Shown piece by piece: positions 33,204 to 46,400 of a DNA stretch of 64,000 bases. Under the pieces are notes generated by a model, which was not told the DNA's origin, ran no database searches, and saw nothing but the letters and a program-made list of their open reading frames with translations. Numbering within the stretch: the first letter of the stretch is position 1; every line of letters starts with the position of its first letter. The stretch is from Austropuccinia psidii (lineage: Eukaryota; Basidiomycota; Pucciniomycetes; Pucciniales; Sphaerophragmiaceae), in assembly GCA_023105745.1 (NCBI GenBank), contig JALGQZ010000004.1, positions 62,737,112 through 62,801,111 on the forward strand, in the 5' to 3' direction. A program made the position numbers and the translations under genes.

Positions 33204-33791
33204 TGTGAGCCTGCAAGCATGTAAACCTTTACTTGCTATACAGACTCCAATTACTTTCTTTATAATTTTGTCTCATTTTCTTTCATTATTTTGTATAGAA
33301 TTCAAATACTTAAATTCATTATATTATAATTTGAATTTAATCTTGTTACTATGACTAAGTCCTAAATATGTCATAGTATAAAGTTCCCACTATGTCATCA
33401 ATCTTGTTGTTATATCTGCTCATGTTGCTATAACAGATCTTTCTTCATTTAAACAAAGTTATTTCATATTATTTTGAATTTGAATTTGTAATTACAATAC
33501 TTAAAGAGGACTAATTCTCTTTGAATTAATCCTCAGAGCTCTTAACCAAATATATTTTTACAATTAAAATTACTTACATTTTATTTTAGAAATATTAGCG
33601 CTCTCACCTTTTAAGTGATTAAATTCACTTTTACACTTTATTAATACTGTTGAAGCCTTAATTCCAACAGTACATCATTATAAACCAAGTGACGCGTCTA
33701 TTACTTCAAATAATAGTATTCCACTACTGATTAGTTTATTAAAATTCCTAATACTTTAGTCTGGAAGCCACGAAAGAGGCGCCAGCTAACA
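33204..33791 (+). repeat. Right LTR of the gag-only element
   Basis: 588 bp, preceded by a T-rich tract (33168-33191) and TAGTATTACCAAA rather than a classic purine tract. Followed by the CCACC duplication at 33792-33796. Confidence 0.9.
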
Positions 33792-34974
33792 CCACCTCAC
33801 AAATCCCCAGGCCTTTAGCTTTGATTTTGGGCCTGGGGGGTCCTTTTGTCTTCTAGGGGCCTCCAGCCCCCCTAGCCATCACCTTTGGCTTTGGGCCACC
33901 CCCTTTCATTAGGGGGGTTTAGGCCTTAATGGCCTTTTTGGGCCATTGAGGCCCCCTATGGCTTCTATGGCCTGTGGGCCGTAATTCACGGTCCACGGTC
34001 CGTAGGCCAATTAGGCCCCTTTTGGCCTAATCCAATGAGGCCAAAAGGGGCAGCCAGGGGGATCCCAAACCACAATTGGACCCACCTGAGCCAATTTTGG
34101 CCAAAAAACCTTTTGGACCCTGAATTGGCCACCAAACCTGTAGGACCCAATTCTGGCCATGGACCACCAAGGACCACATTTCCAGCCATGGCCTCTGGCA
34201 ATCACCAGAGGCCACCAAACCAGCTCAGAAAGCATTCCCCTCAGCTTAAAGGGAATTCTTCCATTCCTCCATGCACCCCGTATTCAAGGTTGCAGGAGTG
34301 GTACATATATGGTATTATATACCATTATCCACCATTTTTGCTCAGCAATCCAATGGTGACATTTTCAGGACCGAATTCTACCTTTCCAAATTAAGGTCTC
34401 AAAATCCAAGGCCCATTTTGAAGGAGGATTCTTTAACTCATCAGTCTGGCAATCCATGGCGGCAATCAGAAGACCATTCAAGGATCCCAATAACCTGGCC
34501 CTGCAGGAGTTGGGTTGGCAATTTCATGCAGGATTATTCCAAGGGTATTCTCAGAGGTAATACAGTCTTTCAATCAGTTGTCAAGGCATCAAGTATTTCA
34601 ATACTCCTTAGACAACTCAATTGGTCCATACAGGCATCAATCAATCAACCTGTATGTCCTTGGCCCAATTGGGCCAATTCAACCTCCCACTGTGGGAATT
34701 CAATCACACAGTTCATTTTCAAGATTACCAGAACTGTATTGGCCAAATTCACACAATAAAGCTGGTGATCCACCTTCCAGGATCAGTCTTTCAGTTTTTC
34801 ACATATACTGGCCACCTTTCAGCACCTGCGGACTTTTTCCCCAGTTAATTAATATATTGGATTTATTATTATTTTTATTTTCTTTTACATTATTAAAGTT
34901 AATACTGATAATCTTAAGTCAGTCATTCAGCACCCTTTCTCTTTTATTCCTCACCTGTAAGTGGATATTGGTGG

Positions 34975-36911
34975 TGTGGTATTCCATACCTTTTACCAGT
35001 TTCAAGAAATTCTTTTTGAGAATTAAAAGTTGGAAAAAATCAAGATCACAATGACAAATTCAGGAATTAACCACTGAGAATACATTATTAAGTGACAAAA
35101 ACACAGTAATAGCAGCAATGGAATGGAGGAAAGGAAGAATTCAGCATTCAGAATAGAAATAACCAACATATTTATACAATTCAATAAGGGAATCCAATCT
35201 TATGGAATTATACAAGAAAGCCTACATATAAGCCTTACAGAATCAACAATAGGCTTAATACATACAGAAACTCAAAATTACATAGGAAAAGTGACATTGT
35301 AACATTATATCCACTCTAAATCCATCAAGAAGATTATATTACCAAGAATTACAGTAACCAAATACAGTGCATGTGACACAAGGATCATATGACAGTATCC
35401 AATTCAACTCAATACATGAAAATCCACTAAAAACTTAAAAAATTACACAACAATACAGGAGCCCAAATAAGACTTATGCAGTCCACATGCATAAGATCTG
35501 TACATTACACAGCATAATCACCTGGAACTAAATAAATCTTACAAACAAATTATACATGGGCTTATTCACATGACACCATCTTCATCCTTTACCCACCAGC
35601 ATTGATTCCTCAAGGCTATGCAAGCTGACTAAAGCAGTGCAAAAGAGAAGTCACCTGATATTTTTATCAAAAATCCCCACCAACCAAAACATCTCAACCT
35701 TAACTTTGGCCAAACAAATGGCAAAGAATATCTCAGTCATATGACACCATTCTCAATTTTACACACTAGCATTAATCTCTCAAGGCTGTGCAAGATTACT
35801 AATACAGTGTAGCAGATAGGTCATCTGACTTTTGTTACAAAAAATCTACACCAGCAAAATTATCTCAAGGGCAAGAATAACACTTTACATGGAGAGCCCA
35901 TGGGTACTTCTCACAACATAAAAAGAGGCCTCTCTCTCTCATTTTTCTCCTCTTTCCTCATGCAAATAATTATGTACCAAGAAGGAGAATAATTATTCAT
36001 CCCTTACTAGTAGGTTAATCTAGAAATTATTATTATTATTAAAATTACACTAAATAGTGGTTTCTAAATAGCTGTAGTTAACAGTAGGTCTGCCTATATT
36101 ATAAATTCATCTATTAGTTAAAATACTCAAATTCAACAAAGATATCTATATTATACTCTTCTCACTAGAAGAAAAATCTATATTACTATTATTATTATCC
36201 AACCAAAACAAAATACACATCAACAGTTTCTTAACTGTTACTATTATTAAGTATTATTATCTATTATCATCCCAATTATCATCAATCATTACTATTATAA
36301 GTAGTAAAACACTTGTCAACCTTCACCAGAATTTCTTTTAGAATTACAGTGGTGTTATCATTTATAATTTCTAAAAAATACTTATTAGCTATCACTATTA
36401 TTATTATCACAAATATAGTTATCATATTATCAAAATTATTCATCAACTACAACTATCTAAAATTTTAAACAATATTATTATATATTATCACTATTACTAA
36501 AATTTTATCATATTAAACTATTATCCATAAAAAAATACCTTCAACAAAGAAAACAACTTAAAATCTCCACTCAGTACTATTATATCTATTATTTATCTAC
36601 TCAATTATTATCTTATCATCTTGAAATCACCTACAAATTCATCATATAAAATTATTATTATTTTATCATTAGTCTGATTATTGAATAGGTCTGATAGAGC
36701 CTGCTAAAAAGTCTTCTCTAGTTGTAAAGCCACAATCTTAAATATTGATTTGTGAGCTCTGTAGGGAGATTGTTTAGTATATTCAGAGGGGCAGCTAAAA
36801 CAGCATTAGCACCCTTGGTTACAGGATTATTTCAGCAAATCAAAACTTTTTACCTGTGATTTCCCCCTCAAGGACTACCTTATCCAATCCCACACTAAAA
36901 GGAGTTCCACA
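34975..36911. mobile_element. Probable solo LTR or non-coding LTR element, 1.94 kb
   Basis: Starts TGTGGTATTCC and ends GGAGTTCCACA, short inverted TG...CA termini typical of LTRs. It splits the family A LTR with a four-base duplication GTGG (34971-34974, 36912-36915). It has no coding frame. An imperfect 170-bp direct duplication lies inside (about 35560-35700 and 35730-35870: CATATGACACCAT, CTCAAGGCT.TGCAAG, GTCA.CTGA). The 3' half is rich in ATT/TTA triplets. A complete parent element is not in the window. Confidence 0.6.
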
Positions 36912-37161
36912 GTGGTCATATCCTTTACTAATTCCATTCCCTTTTCTGGCAGGTTGAAACAGTGAATTGGAGATTCACTTGGTTGGCTTCTTGGCCTTTG
37001 GCTTCCTATCTTTTCTTTTATCTTTTGGCATACTTGTCTTTCCATTCTTCTTCTGTAAAGAAATAAAATCTTTATTATTCCTTTATCTTTTGGAGCCCTC
37101 CAAGTGAGCTCTTGATTCCTGAGTGCCAGGCCCTCTTGCTTCCATAAGAGCCCCTGTGACA

Positions 37162-37962
37162 CTGTCTATCACTCTTAGGGAACTAGTTTTTTTCTCTCTG
37201 TGATAGAGAAGTCCATCTATAAGTAAAATTTTGTTTTCCTTATATTCCCTCAACCAAGGTTCCTCTAGCTGGGATTCCAGCTCTGGGCTCCTATACTTTT
37301 GTTGCAGGAGTGACATCAATATGCTAAACTGTTTGTGTTTTTCATAGGATTTGTTAACTGAATTGAATAAGTCATTGTGGAGGTCAGAGAAGCTTATCCC
37401 TAATATGGGCGTTTCTTTGTCTTCTGGTCTAATATGGTCAGTGTCTGGGGTACCACTTCCCTGTGCCCATTGTGAGAATTTGGAGTTTCTCCTCCTATCT
37501 ATTTCCATGAAATGAACAGGTATTTTAGCAACTATTTCAGGTTCATAACCTGGATTGCTTTTTACATTTTCTAATGGCCATCTACTGAGGCCATCTGAAC
37601 TAGTGTGGCTTTTTTTCTTTGTGTATGATTGTCATATTGCCTCTATACTCTTGTATGGCTATTTTCCACCTCAAATTGTGCCTATTAGTAGTTTCCATGT
37701 TGAGCAAAGACTTGAGTGAAGTGCAGTCTGTGTATACTATAAAGACTGAACCCTCCAAATAGTAATGGAGTTTTTTTAAAGCCCATACCATAGATAAAAA
37801 TTTGGTATGTGTTGCTCCATACCTGGCTTCTGAATATTCCAGAGACCTGGAAATATAGAAGATCACCCCTTCTCTTGGCTCACCATCTATAATTTGTCTC
37901 TGGTGTAGAGATTCTCCCAAACATTTACTGAAAGCTGCATCTCTGTACAACCTTAATGGTAG
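37162..37962 (-). pseudogene. Family C gypsy element, RNase H to pre-integrase part (left half)
   Basis: Minus strand continuation of the element whose right half is at 58264-61672. Contains ELPLRLYRDAAFSKCLGESL at the break, the RNase H block ([54 protein letters not shown]), a frameshift near 37600, then ISFSDLHNDLFNSVNKSYEK and LLIDGLLYHREKK. These match the family B polyprotein segment by segment at lower identity. It is cut at 37161 by the end of copy A3's LTR, so the integrase is missing. Confidence 0.82.
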
Positions 37963-37967
37963 CTCAA
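37963..37967. repeat. Target-site duplication CTCAA (left) of copy A5
   Basis: CTCAA at 37963-37967 and 58264-58268. Joining the two flanks restores the family C reading frame (LKLSDFE joined to LPLRLYRD). Confidence 0.85.
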
Positions 37968-39449
37968 GATCACAGGGGCTGGTACTCAGGAATCAAGAAC
38001 TCACTTTGAGGGCTCCAAAAGATAAAGGAATAATAAAGATTTAATTTCTTTAAGAAGAAGAATGGAAAGACAAGTATGCCAAAGATAAAGGAAAGATAAG
38101 AAGCCAAAGGCCAAAGATAATAAAGAAGCCAAAGTCCAAGAAGCCAACCAAGTGAATCCTCAATTCACTGTTTCAACCTGCCAGAAAAGGGAATGGAATT
38201 AGTAAAGGATATGACCACCAATATCCACTGACAGGAAAGGGAGAAAAAGAAAAAGGGTGCTGAATGACTGACTTAAGATTATCAGTATTAACTTTAATAA
38301 AGTAAAGGAAAATAAAGATAATAATAAATCCAATATATTAATTAACTGGGGAAAAAGTCCCCAGGTGCTGAAAGGTGGCCAGTATATGTGAAAAACTGAA
38401 AGACTGATCCTGGAAGGTGGATCACCGGCTGTATTGTCTGAATTGGGCCAATACAGTTCTGGCAATCTTGAAATTGAACTGTGTTATTGAATTGGCCCAA
38501 TTGGGCCAAGGACATACAGGTTGATTGAATTGTCACCTGTATGGACCAATTGAGTTGTCCAAGGAGTATTCAAATACTTGATGCCTTGACAACTGATTGA
38601 AATAACGTAATACCTCTGAGAATAAACCTTGGGAACAATCCTTAATGAAAGTACCAACCCAACTCCTGCAGAGTCAGGTGGTTGGGGTCCTTGAATGATT
38701 TGCTGATTGCCGCCATGGATTGCCAGACTGATGAGTTAAAGAATCCTCCTTCAAAATGGGTGTTGGATTTTGGGACCTTGATTTGGAATTGTGGGATTTG
38801 GTCCTGAAAACGTCACCATTGAATTGCTGAAAAAAAATGGTGTGTAATGGTATATAATACCATATATGCACCACCCCTGGAACCTTGAGTATGGAGTGCA
38901 TGGAGGAATGAAAGAATTCCCATTAAGTTGAAGGGAGTGCTTTATGAGCTGGTCTGGTGGCCTCTGGTGGTTGCCAGAGGCCATGGCTGGAATACTGGTC
39001 CATGGTGGTCCATGGCCAAAAATGGGTCCTACGGGTTCTATGGCCATTTTGGTGTCCAAAGGGTTTTTGGCCAAATTTGGGTCCAAGGGATTGATGGCAA
39101 AAATTGGCTCAGGTGGGACCCACCTGGCCTTGGGGGCTAGATGGTTGCCCCCTTTGGCCCACCGGCCATAGAAGTTGTAGGGGGCCTAAAAGCCCAAAAA
39201 GGCCATTTAGGCCTAAACCCCCCTAATGAAAGGGGGTGGCCCAAAACCAAAGATGATGGCTAGGGGGCCCAAAATCAAAGATAAAGGCCTGGGGGTTTGT
39301 GAGGTGGAAGTTGGCCAAGGAGGCCAATGATGGCAGGATATGGCCAAATGGCCATAAAAGATATGGTGTGGCCAATTGGCCCCAACTTGGTTCCAGGTTA
39401 GAATTGCTGCAACACCCATGGAGGAGGGTCAATCTTTGTGGTTGTGACA
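37968..39449 (-). repeat. Family A LTR (3' LTR of copy A5)
   Basis: About 1.48 kb, GGCC-dense on the right, with the TATA palindrome at 38838-38873. Adjacent internal sequence GTACCCCACTACC at 39450 gives, on the minus strand, GGTAGTGGGGTAC, a purine-rich tract just before the LTR. Confidence 0.88.
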
Positions 39450-40150
39450 GTACCCCACTACCTCAAATGCTGAGCTCCTGAGAACCAAGATAAGGTAAAA
39501 GCCTGCTGAGACTGTTGAGACGGATTTGACGTAGGGATTCCAGAGGTATTTTAATCTTGAAAAGAAAAATTTTTGAGCTGATAAGTGTTGGCATATGAAT
39601 TGAGGTTGACTTGGTCTTCTCTTGACATCTGGTTTTGGAAATGTTGAAGACATGATTTGGCATAAAGATTTTGGCATTAAGAGTTATAAGAAAAGAAATT
39701 TGAGAAAATATAAGGAATAAAAAAGTAAAAGAAACAAATATAAAGAGAGAAAAAGAAAATAAAAAGAAAAAATGAATTTTGAGGGGGAGTCCAATATTCA
39801 TAACGGATTTTGACAGTTGATTTTGAAAGTGGCCAAGGACTCTTTGTAGTTACCAATCTTGCCATTACCACAAATAACAAGAATTTTGATAAATGAATGT
39901 GTTGAACAGATAATAACTTGGGAAGGAAAATAAGAACGTAATTGTCCATTTGCCCCAAGTGGAAACGGCCATAATTTGGAATTGAGTTTGAAAGCCAGGC
40001 CAGAAGATCTGTGTCCAGATTGCAAAGTGCTCACAGAGTGTCCAAGGTAATGCTCACAACAGAAAAGAGTAGAATACCCCTAAAGGTGCATACCAGAAAT
40101 GGGACTTACTTTTGGTAATTCCTCTCCCCACCAAGCACCATAAAATTCAA
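39450..40150 (-). other. Family A 3' internal non-coding region (copy A5)
   Basis: Counterpart of 28261-29054, shorter by about 90 bp because one unit of the direct duplication is mostly missing. No conserved protein. Confidence 0.6.
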
Positions 40151-41169
40151 GCTTTTGAAGAATTGGGTCCTGGCTTGTCAGGATACAGAGAATGGAAGTA
40201 TTTGACAAGATCAGGACAATTCTTGAGGTTTTTTGCTGGTTCCCAAGTGGATCTTTCTGGGTCTTGACTGAAACCTTTCCATTCCACCAGATACCATAAG
40301 TTTCTCCTCTTGAGCTTTTAATACAGTACTTGGGAGACTTTCCATTCCTCTTCTTCTTCAATGGTGATAGGAGGAGGAGGCTCTTGATGCTGATTTGGCA
40401 TTGTTGATGTCTTGACTGGTTCCAGAAGGGAAATATGGAAGACTGGGTGGATGGATTTCCATTGAGATGGAAGCTTGAGGTGGTAAGCAAGAGTACTGAC
40501 TCTATTCAAGATTGGAAAAGGGCCCAACCATCTTTCATACAGTTTTTTGGTGGGTCTGGTTGATTTCATGTTCTTGGAAGAAAGCTATACCATGTCACCA
40601 GGAATGAAAACAGGTGGACTTGCTCTACTTTTATCTGCATACCTCTTAAACTGGTTTATGGCAACTTCAAGTTCTGTCTTGACATATTGCTGCACTGATT
40701 GGAATTTTGTTGATAACTTTCCAGAGGGAGTATCTTGAGTTATGTGAACTGAGTCAAATTGTGGATCTCATCCATAAACAGTGAAAAACGGGGATTGCTT
40801 GGTTGAAGAGTGATCAGAATTATTGTAGGCAAATTCAGCCAGAGGGGGCCAGGTGTTCCAATCATCTTGATGATAACTGACATACATCCAAAGATACTGT
40901 TCTAGTATCTGATTTACCATCTCTGTCTGTCCATCAGTTTCTGGATGGTAAGCAGTTGACAAATCTCTTGAAATCTTGAGCTTCTGACAAAGATTGGTCC
41001 AGAAGGAAGAAACAAAAAGAGAACCTCTATCACTGACAATGCTTGAAGGAAGGCCATGTTTTAAAAAGATATTCTTGATGAATAAATGGGCCAGATCTAG
41101 TGAAGTGATTGAAGACATTGTTGGAATAAAAACCGCCATTTTTGAGAATCTGTCCACTATGACAAGGAT
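40151..41169 (-). pseudogene. Family A integrase C-terminal part and chromodomain (copy A5)
   Basis: Reads leftward from the nested family B element: DRFSKMAVFIPTMSS, SSIVSDRGSLFVSSFW (second Asp), TDGQTEMVNQILEQYLWMYV (catalytic Glu), then a stop at 40768, ERWLGPFPILNRVSTLAYHL and HPVFHISLLEPVK, then the chromodomain (LKRRNLWYLVEWKGFSQDPE, STWEPAKNLKNC). The last part is in a second frame. The sequence continues the integrase at 52185-52559 after removal of the nested element. Confidence 0.85.
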
Positions 41170-43362
41170 TGTAAGGTTTGTCTATGAAACTCTTGATAAT
41201 AGTAACAATATCAAGAGTACTATGACTGTCCTCAGCAGAAAAATATAATATAATGAAATATTATAACCACAAATTTAAATATAATTATTAAAAATAATTA
41301 TATAAAAAAAATAAATTTAATTATTATTATAATAATATAATAATAAAAAAAAATATAATAATTATAATAAATTATAATTATTCTATTATTGTTATAGTCA
41401 CTGACAGTTATAACAATAAGAAGTGTAAAGCTCTTAATGAGACAATTACACGTGGAAAATAAGAATATTAACCACTTATAAATAATATAAATATTATTTA
41501 TAAAAAGAATTAATCACACACTGTGCAGAAATAATTCTTTATAGAATAAAATTCTATATAAAAAAACTAATAATAGATAAAAAAAATATAGAACTTTAAA
41601 GAAAACTTACTTATAATATTTATTTAATACAACAAGTTATAAAACAACAGTTATTATATTAAATAATGATTATAAGTTAAAAACACGCCAAAAATCAATA
41701 AAATCAAAGATAAAACAACTTTTTATACTAAAATTTATGATTAAAGAGTTTTTGAGAGGAATTTGTGGATTTTAAAAGATATTTAAGATGATAATTTTAT
41801 ATAATAAAAGCTATTATAGATGATTACAACAATAATCTGAATTCTATGACTTCAATTCTTTAATTTAATAAATAAAGAATAAAAATAACTTAAGAATTAC
41901 TTTTAATAATAAGATTTTATATTTAATAAAACTTTACCTGTTTTAAATGTCTAATATGATTGGATTGATTATGAATGATGGACAAAAACAGTGATGAAAA
42001 GACTCTTTTTATGTCTACAGAGCAGCTCTCATGATTCATAATGGATGTAGAGGGCGTGCTCAGGTCAAAACTGAAAAACCATGCTTAAAAATTAAGTTCT
42101 TAACTTAAGGCAACTTATTTTTACTTCCAATTTAAAGTTACCAGAGTTATTCTTAACTCCAAGTAACTTTAATCCTCATTTAGTTTAATTATTTTAAGTT
42201 TTAATATAAAATAAGTTTATTTATATTAAAGTTCATCACATGAACAACATAAAATCAGAGTTTCAAGCAGAAATCTCTTAAACTCAATTTTTAATTAATT
42301 TTTAAAGAAATCATAATTTTCTTTAAGCTTAATTAAAAAAGTAATTTTCCAGGCTAATTACCCAGGAAACTTATTAATAAAAGATACTTAAAATTTAATT
42401 TATATATTGATAATATTAAATTCTAAGCTGTGTGAAAGTTTCAAGCAAATCTATTAAGATTTGGATTTTTAATGAATTTTTGAAGTTATTGCTATTTTTC
42501 CACGTAAAATAGCAATACACACAAAACCTTAAGTTTTGATAAGGTTTTGATGATTGAAACCTTAAAGTTTTAAGCTTATTTAGGCTTTTTAAGCTTGATT
42601 AAGCTTTGACAATTCTTAAAATCTTGATTCCAAGCCTGCTTATTGGGATTTACCCTCTTGGCAGCTTGAAATTCTTATCCAATTTAGGATAAAATCAGTT
42701 TAAACCTTAAGGTTGGATCAAAGTCTAATCTTAAAGTTTAAATAAGGTTGAAAATCCTCCAATACAGGTGGACAACCTTAATTGAATCATTGCAGATCCA
42801 AAAAGTTGGGTACCCCAGCTCTATTTGGTCTTTTTCCTTTGTCCCACCTTTTTGCGTGGATTTTGCCCTTTTATTTATTTAAAGCCATACTATGGCCTTA
42901 AACCCTTTTACATTGAGCTCACGCAGAATTTACATTCTGTATGGCAAATCCTTAGCCAATTCAGTAAATATACACCACACCTCAATTTTAACTAAAATTT
43001 TGGTAAAGTTGCATAAACCTTATGTAGCTTTAAATTTAAGCTTAATTAAGCTTAAATTTAACAAATTTAAAAAAATGTTAAAAAAGTTACATTAGTACTG
43101 TGAGATTCTTAAATCTTCTAATAACACAAGAAATAAGTGTTTTTGGGTATAACACCCTATGGGTGTACCCTAGGTTATTTTTGGTGTAGAATCCAAAAAT
43201 GACATAATAATTATAACTTTGTTTATCCAAAAAAAAGTTATACTTATTTTTTATTATTTTTTATTTTAAATTCAACTAAAAAGTCTGTTTAAGACAAATT
43301 TAATTGTTTATAAAATCATTTGTGGCCTTATGGGTATGTTAAACATACCTCACAGGCTCACA
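41170..43362 (-). repeat. Family B 3' LTR
   Basis: Very AT-rich at its low-coordinate end, with a T-rich/A-rich strand bias. The short plus-strand frame at 42892-43095 recurs in the other LTR but has no support as a gene. Confidence 0.92.
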
Positions 43363-43374
43363 TTCCCTACCACC
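43363..43374 (-). other. Family B polypurine tract
   Basis: On the minus strand GGTGGTAGGGAA lies directly before the 3' LTR start TGTGAGCC, the expected place and composition for the plus-strand primer. Confidence 0.75.
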
Positions 43375-43499
43375 AAAAAAAAAATTGTACCACAATTTTC
43401 CTTTGTAGTATACCCCCAAGTTATTTGGGGGGGGTATAATCCACTGTCCAACCTCTCTACTTTTACTGTTCAAGTATGTAAAGCACACAATTCAAACTT

Positions 43500-46400
43500 T
43501 TATTGAGGAATTGGTCTTCTCTCATGTCTGAATCTTCTGAGAAACTTTTGGGAATCAGGTATTCTACTTTCTTCAACCCACTCATCTTCATGTTGTGGAT
43601 TTCTGTACCTGACTAAGTATTCTCTTTCATTCTTACCCCTAAGTCTCCTTTCTTTTAAGACTTTCAGTACTTTCTTTTCCTCACTTGGTTCAAGTGGGGG
43701 TACTTCTAAGGGTGTTTCATTTCTCAAAGGAAATAATTCCTTATCACTTGATGTGTAATGCTTTACAAGACTGACAGGGAAAGTTGGGTGTTTGTTTCCT
43801 AACTCTCCTGACAGTTCTACTTGTACTGCATTTGTCCCATGGAGGGCTTTAATAATAAATGGTCCTGCAAAGGAATCTTTCAATTTCTTTGGACCTTTAA
43901 TATTATTAAAGTTCAAGGTTGAAACTAGTATTAAGTCCCCTACTTTGAATTCTGGTGTCTTATGACTTTTATCCCATTTCTGCTTAGCATATTCAAAGGC
44001 ATCATTCATGCTTTGATTTGCATGATGTCTCACTTTATCAAGCAGCAGCTTAAAGCTTGAAGCAGTTGGATGAATGTCAACCAAGTCTTTTTTCAAAGTA
44101 TCAACTGGAAGTTTGGGGTTCCATCCTTTTTCCAACATTGCAGGAGTCTTGCCTGTTGAAGCATGGATGGAGGTTTTGTAGGCTAATTCCAATGCTGGTA
44201 TAAGAGTACACCAATCATGGGTAAAGCCATCAGAATCTTTAAACTCCAGGCCATAAGCACAAAATCTTCTGATCATGTCCTCAAGGGTTTGAATCATTCT
44301 TTCTGCCAGTCCATCTGTTTGTGGATGGTAGGCTGTTGAAAATGATAATTTTGTACCCAAAAGCTTATGTAGATTAGTCCATAAGGCTGATGTGAATTTT
44401 GGGTCTCTATCACTAATGATATTTTTAAAGAGACCAGTATGGGATATGACTCTGTTCCAAATTAAAAGAGCTGTATCCATAGCTGTGTCATCTCTATGGC
44501 ATGGTAAAAAGATTGGTGTTTTGCTATATCTGTCCACAATAACAAGACATGCATTGTAGCTTTTATCACCTCCAGGTGGTAAAGCAGTTACCCAATCCAT
44601 GTGAACCACTTCCCATGGGGTACTTGGTTCTTGAATATGGATCATTAAACCAAATCTTTTACCAGTAGCTTTATTGGCTTTCTGGCATCTATCACAACTA
44701 TGACAGTACTCAATGACATCTTTTCTCCAAGATGGCCACCAGGCACATGTCTTAATTCTTTCCATTGTTCTGTCTTCAGACAGATGTCCAGAATAAATGT
44801 TATCATGGCATTCTAGTAGTATTGTGTTAATCAACATTCTACTACATAGGACCATGACACATGTGTGTTTAGATCTATGATATAGTATACCATCAAACAA
44901 ATGAAATCTTCCATTATCATAAGATGTTTTCCAAATATCATCCAGAGAATTAGCCAAGGCTACATCTTTACAATCTTTGTCAAGTAGAGCAGTAAGAATA
45001 TGACAATTCTTATCTTGCTTGTAGCTTTCTCTAACCTCTTCAAAGAATTCTGTTCCAACATCTGTGATATTAATTCCTTCAATTGGGATTTGAGGTTCTG
45101 CACTTGTAGGAACATAGGCAGGATTATCAGGTGTATTGGGTAATGCCCATCTACTTAAGCCATCAGCATTCTTATGAATATTTCCAGCTTTATGTACTAT
45201 GGTCATATTGCCTCTATACTCCTGTATAGCAATCTGCCATCTTAACATGTGTCTGTTTGGAGTCTTCATGTTAAGAAGTGATTTTACTGCATTACAATCA
45301 GTAATTACTTCAAACACACTACCATCAAGATAATAATGAAGTTTTTCCAGAGCCCAAACAAGGCAAAGGCACTCCATTTGGCTAGCTCCATATCTTGCCT
45401 CAGTAGGTTTAATTTGTCTTGAAATAAAACAAACTGGACCTTCATAAGGTTTGTCATTGACAATTTGGACTTGATGAAGAGCAGCTCCTAAACCATCACC
45501 ACATGCATCAATATACAGCTTGAAAGGAAGTTTCCAGTCTGGCATCAATAATAATGGTGCATTGGTCAAGGCATACTTGATTTTATCATATGCTTGAATT
45601 CTCTCCTGTGTCATTTCAAAAACAGTTTGTTGATCACAAATTCTGTATAATGATCTGGCATGGATTGCAAAATCTTTAAGGTGTTGCCTGTAATAACTGG
45701 CAAATCCTAAGAAAGACATCATCTCTTTTTTGTTCTGGGGCATTTGTTTCAGTAAAACTGCAGCCACTTTGTTTTTGTCAACACCAAGGCTTAGTCCTGA
45801 TACTACATGTCCCAGAGCTTTCAACTCATGAAACCCAAAATTACATTTTTTAAGAGAAATTTTCATGTTCACTTGTAGAATTTTCTTAAGTACTAATGAA
45901 AGTCTCTCTAAATGTGATTGCCAGGTTTCTGAACAAATGATAATGTCATCAATATAAATGATTAACCATCCCTCTGATAATTCGTGTGGGAATATGGTAT
46001 TCATCATTCTTTGATAATGAGAGGGTGCATTTTTAATACCAAAAGGCATCCTCAAATATTCATAAATACCACAATGAGCTATTATTCTCAATAATTTCCT
46101 TGCATGAGGTGTTAAAACATTCTGATGGAAGCCTTTAAGAGCATCCATGGAAGTAATAAATTTTGCTTTGGATAATTGAGTCAAAGTCTCATGGATTCTA
46201 GGGATTGGATACCTGTCTGGAATAGTATAGGTATTCAATGCCCTAAAATCCCCAACCATCCTTGACTTATCATTATGCCAAGTAATGATTACTGGAGTTG
46301 TGACTTCCACTTCCTCATTGTGTCCAACTTTTCTAAGGACTCCCAGTTTCATTAGTTCATGAATATGACTTTCTAATGCTTCTCTAGCCCTAGGGCTAGC

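Larger units (their letters stand above)
29268..33791 (+). mobile_element. Gag-only, TR-GAG-like LTR retroelement, non-autonomous
   Basis: LTRs of 588 bp (29268-29855 and 33204-33791) start TGTGAGCCTGCAAGCATG and end GCGCCAGCTAACA; the five-base duplication CCACC is exact. By eye the LTRs differ at four positions. Without the nested Tc1 element the internal region is about 1.6 kb and holds one long reading frame and no reverse transcriptase, RNase H or integrase. No clear primer-binding site follows the left LTR. It must have been mobilised in trans. Confidence 0.8.
22246..37161 (+). mobile_element. Family A Ty3/gypsy chromovirus, copy A3, with nested insertions
   Basis: Order on +: remnant of 5' LTR (22246-22565), leader, gag, protease, RT-RNase H, integrase-chromodomain, 3' internal region, and 3' LTR (29055-37161) interrupted by a gag-only LTR element (29268-33791) and a probable solo LTR (34975-36911). 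The left part of the 5' LTR is missing, replaced by the Mutator-like element. All reading frames carry stops or frameshifts. The chromodomain after integrase places it among chromoviruses. Confidence 0.85.
29055..37161 (+). repeat. Family A LTR (3' LTR of copy A3), split into three pieces
   Basis: Pieces 29055-29267, 33792-34974 and 36912-37161 join into one LTR from TGTCACAACCACAAAG to GCCCCTGTGACA. The breaks are marked by duplications CCACC (29263-29267 and 33792-33796) and GTGG (34971-34974 and 36912-36915), and the joined sequence matches uninterrupted copies. The TATA palindrome is at 34299-34334. Confidence 0.9.

Noticed and set aside
36000..36680. ATT/TTA-rich stretch as a possible origin or centromere repeat
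   Set aside because: It is part of the 1.94-kb LTR-like insertion; no evidence for another function.
42892..43095. 67-codon frame repeated at 51709-51912
   Set aside because: The two copies sit in the two family B LTRs, so they are identical because the LTRs are; no sign of a protein.
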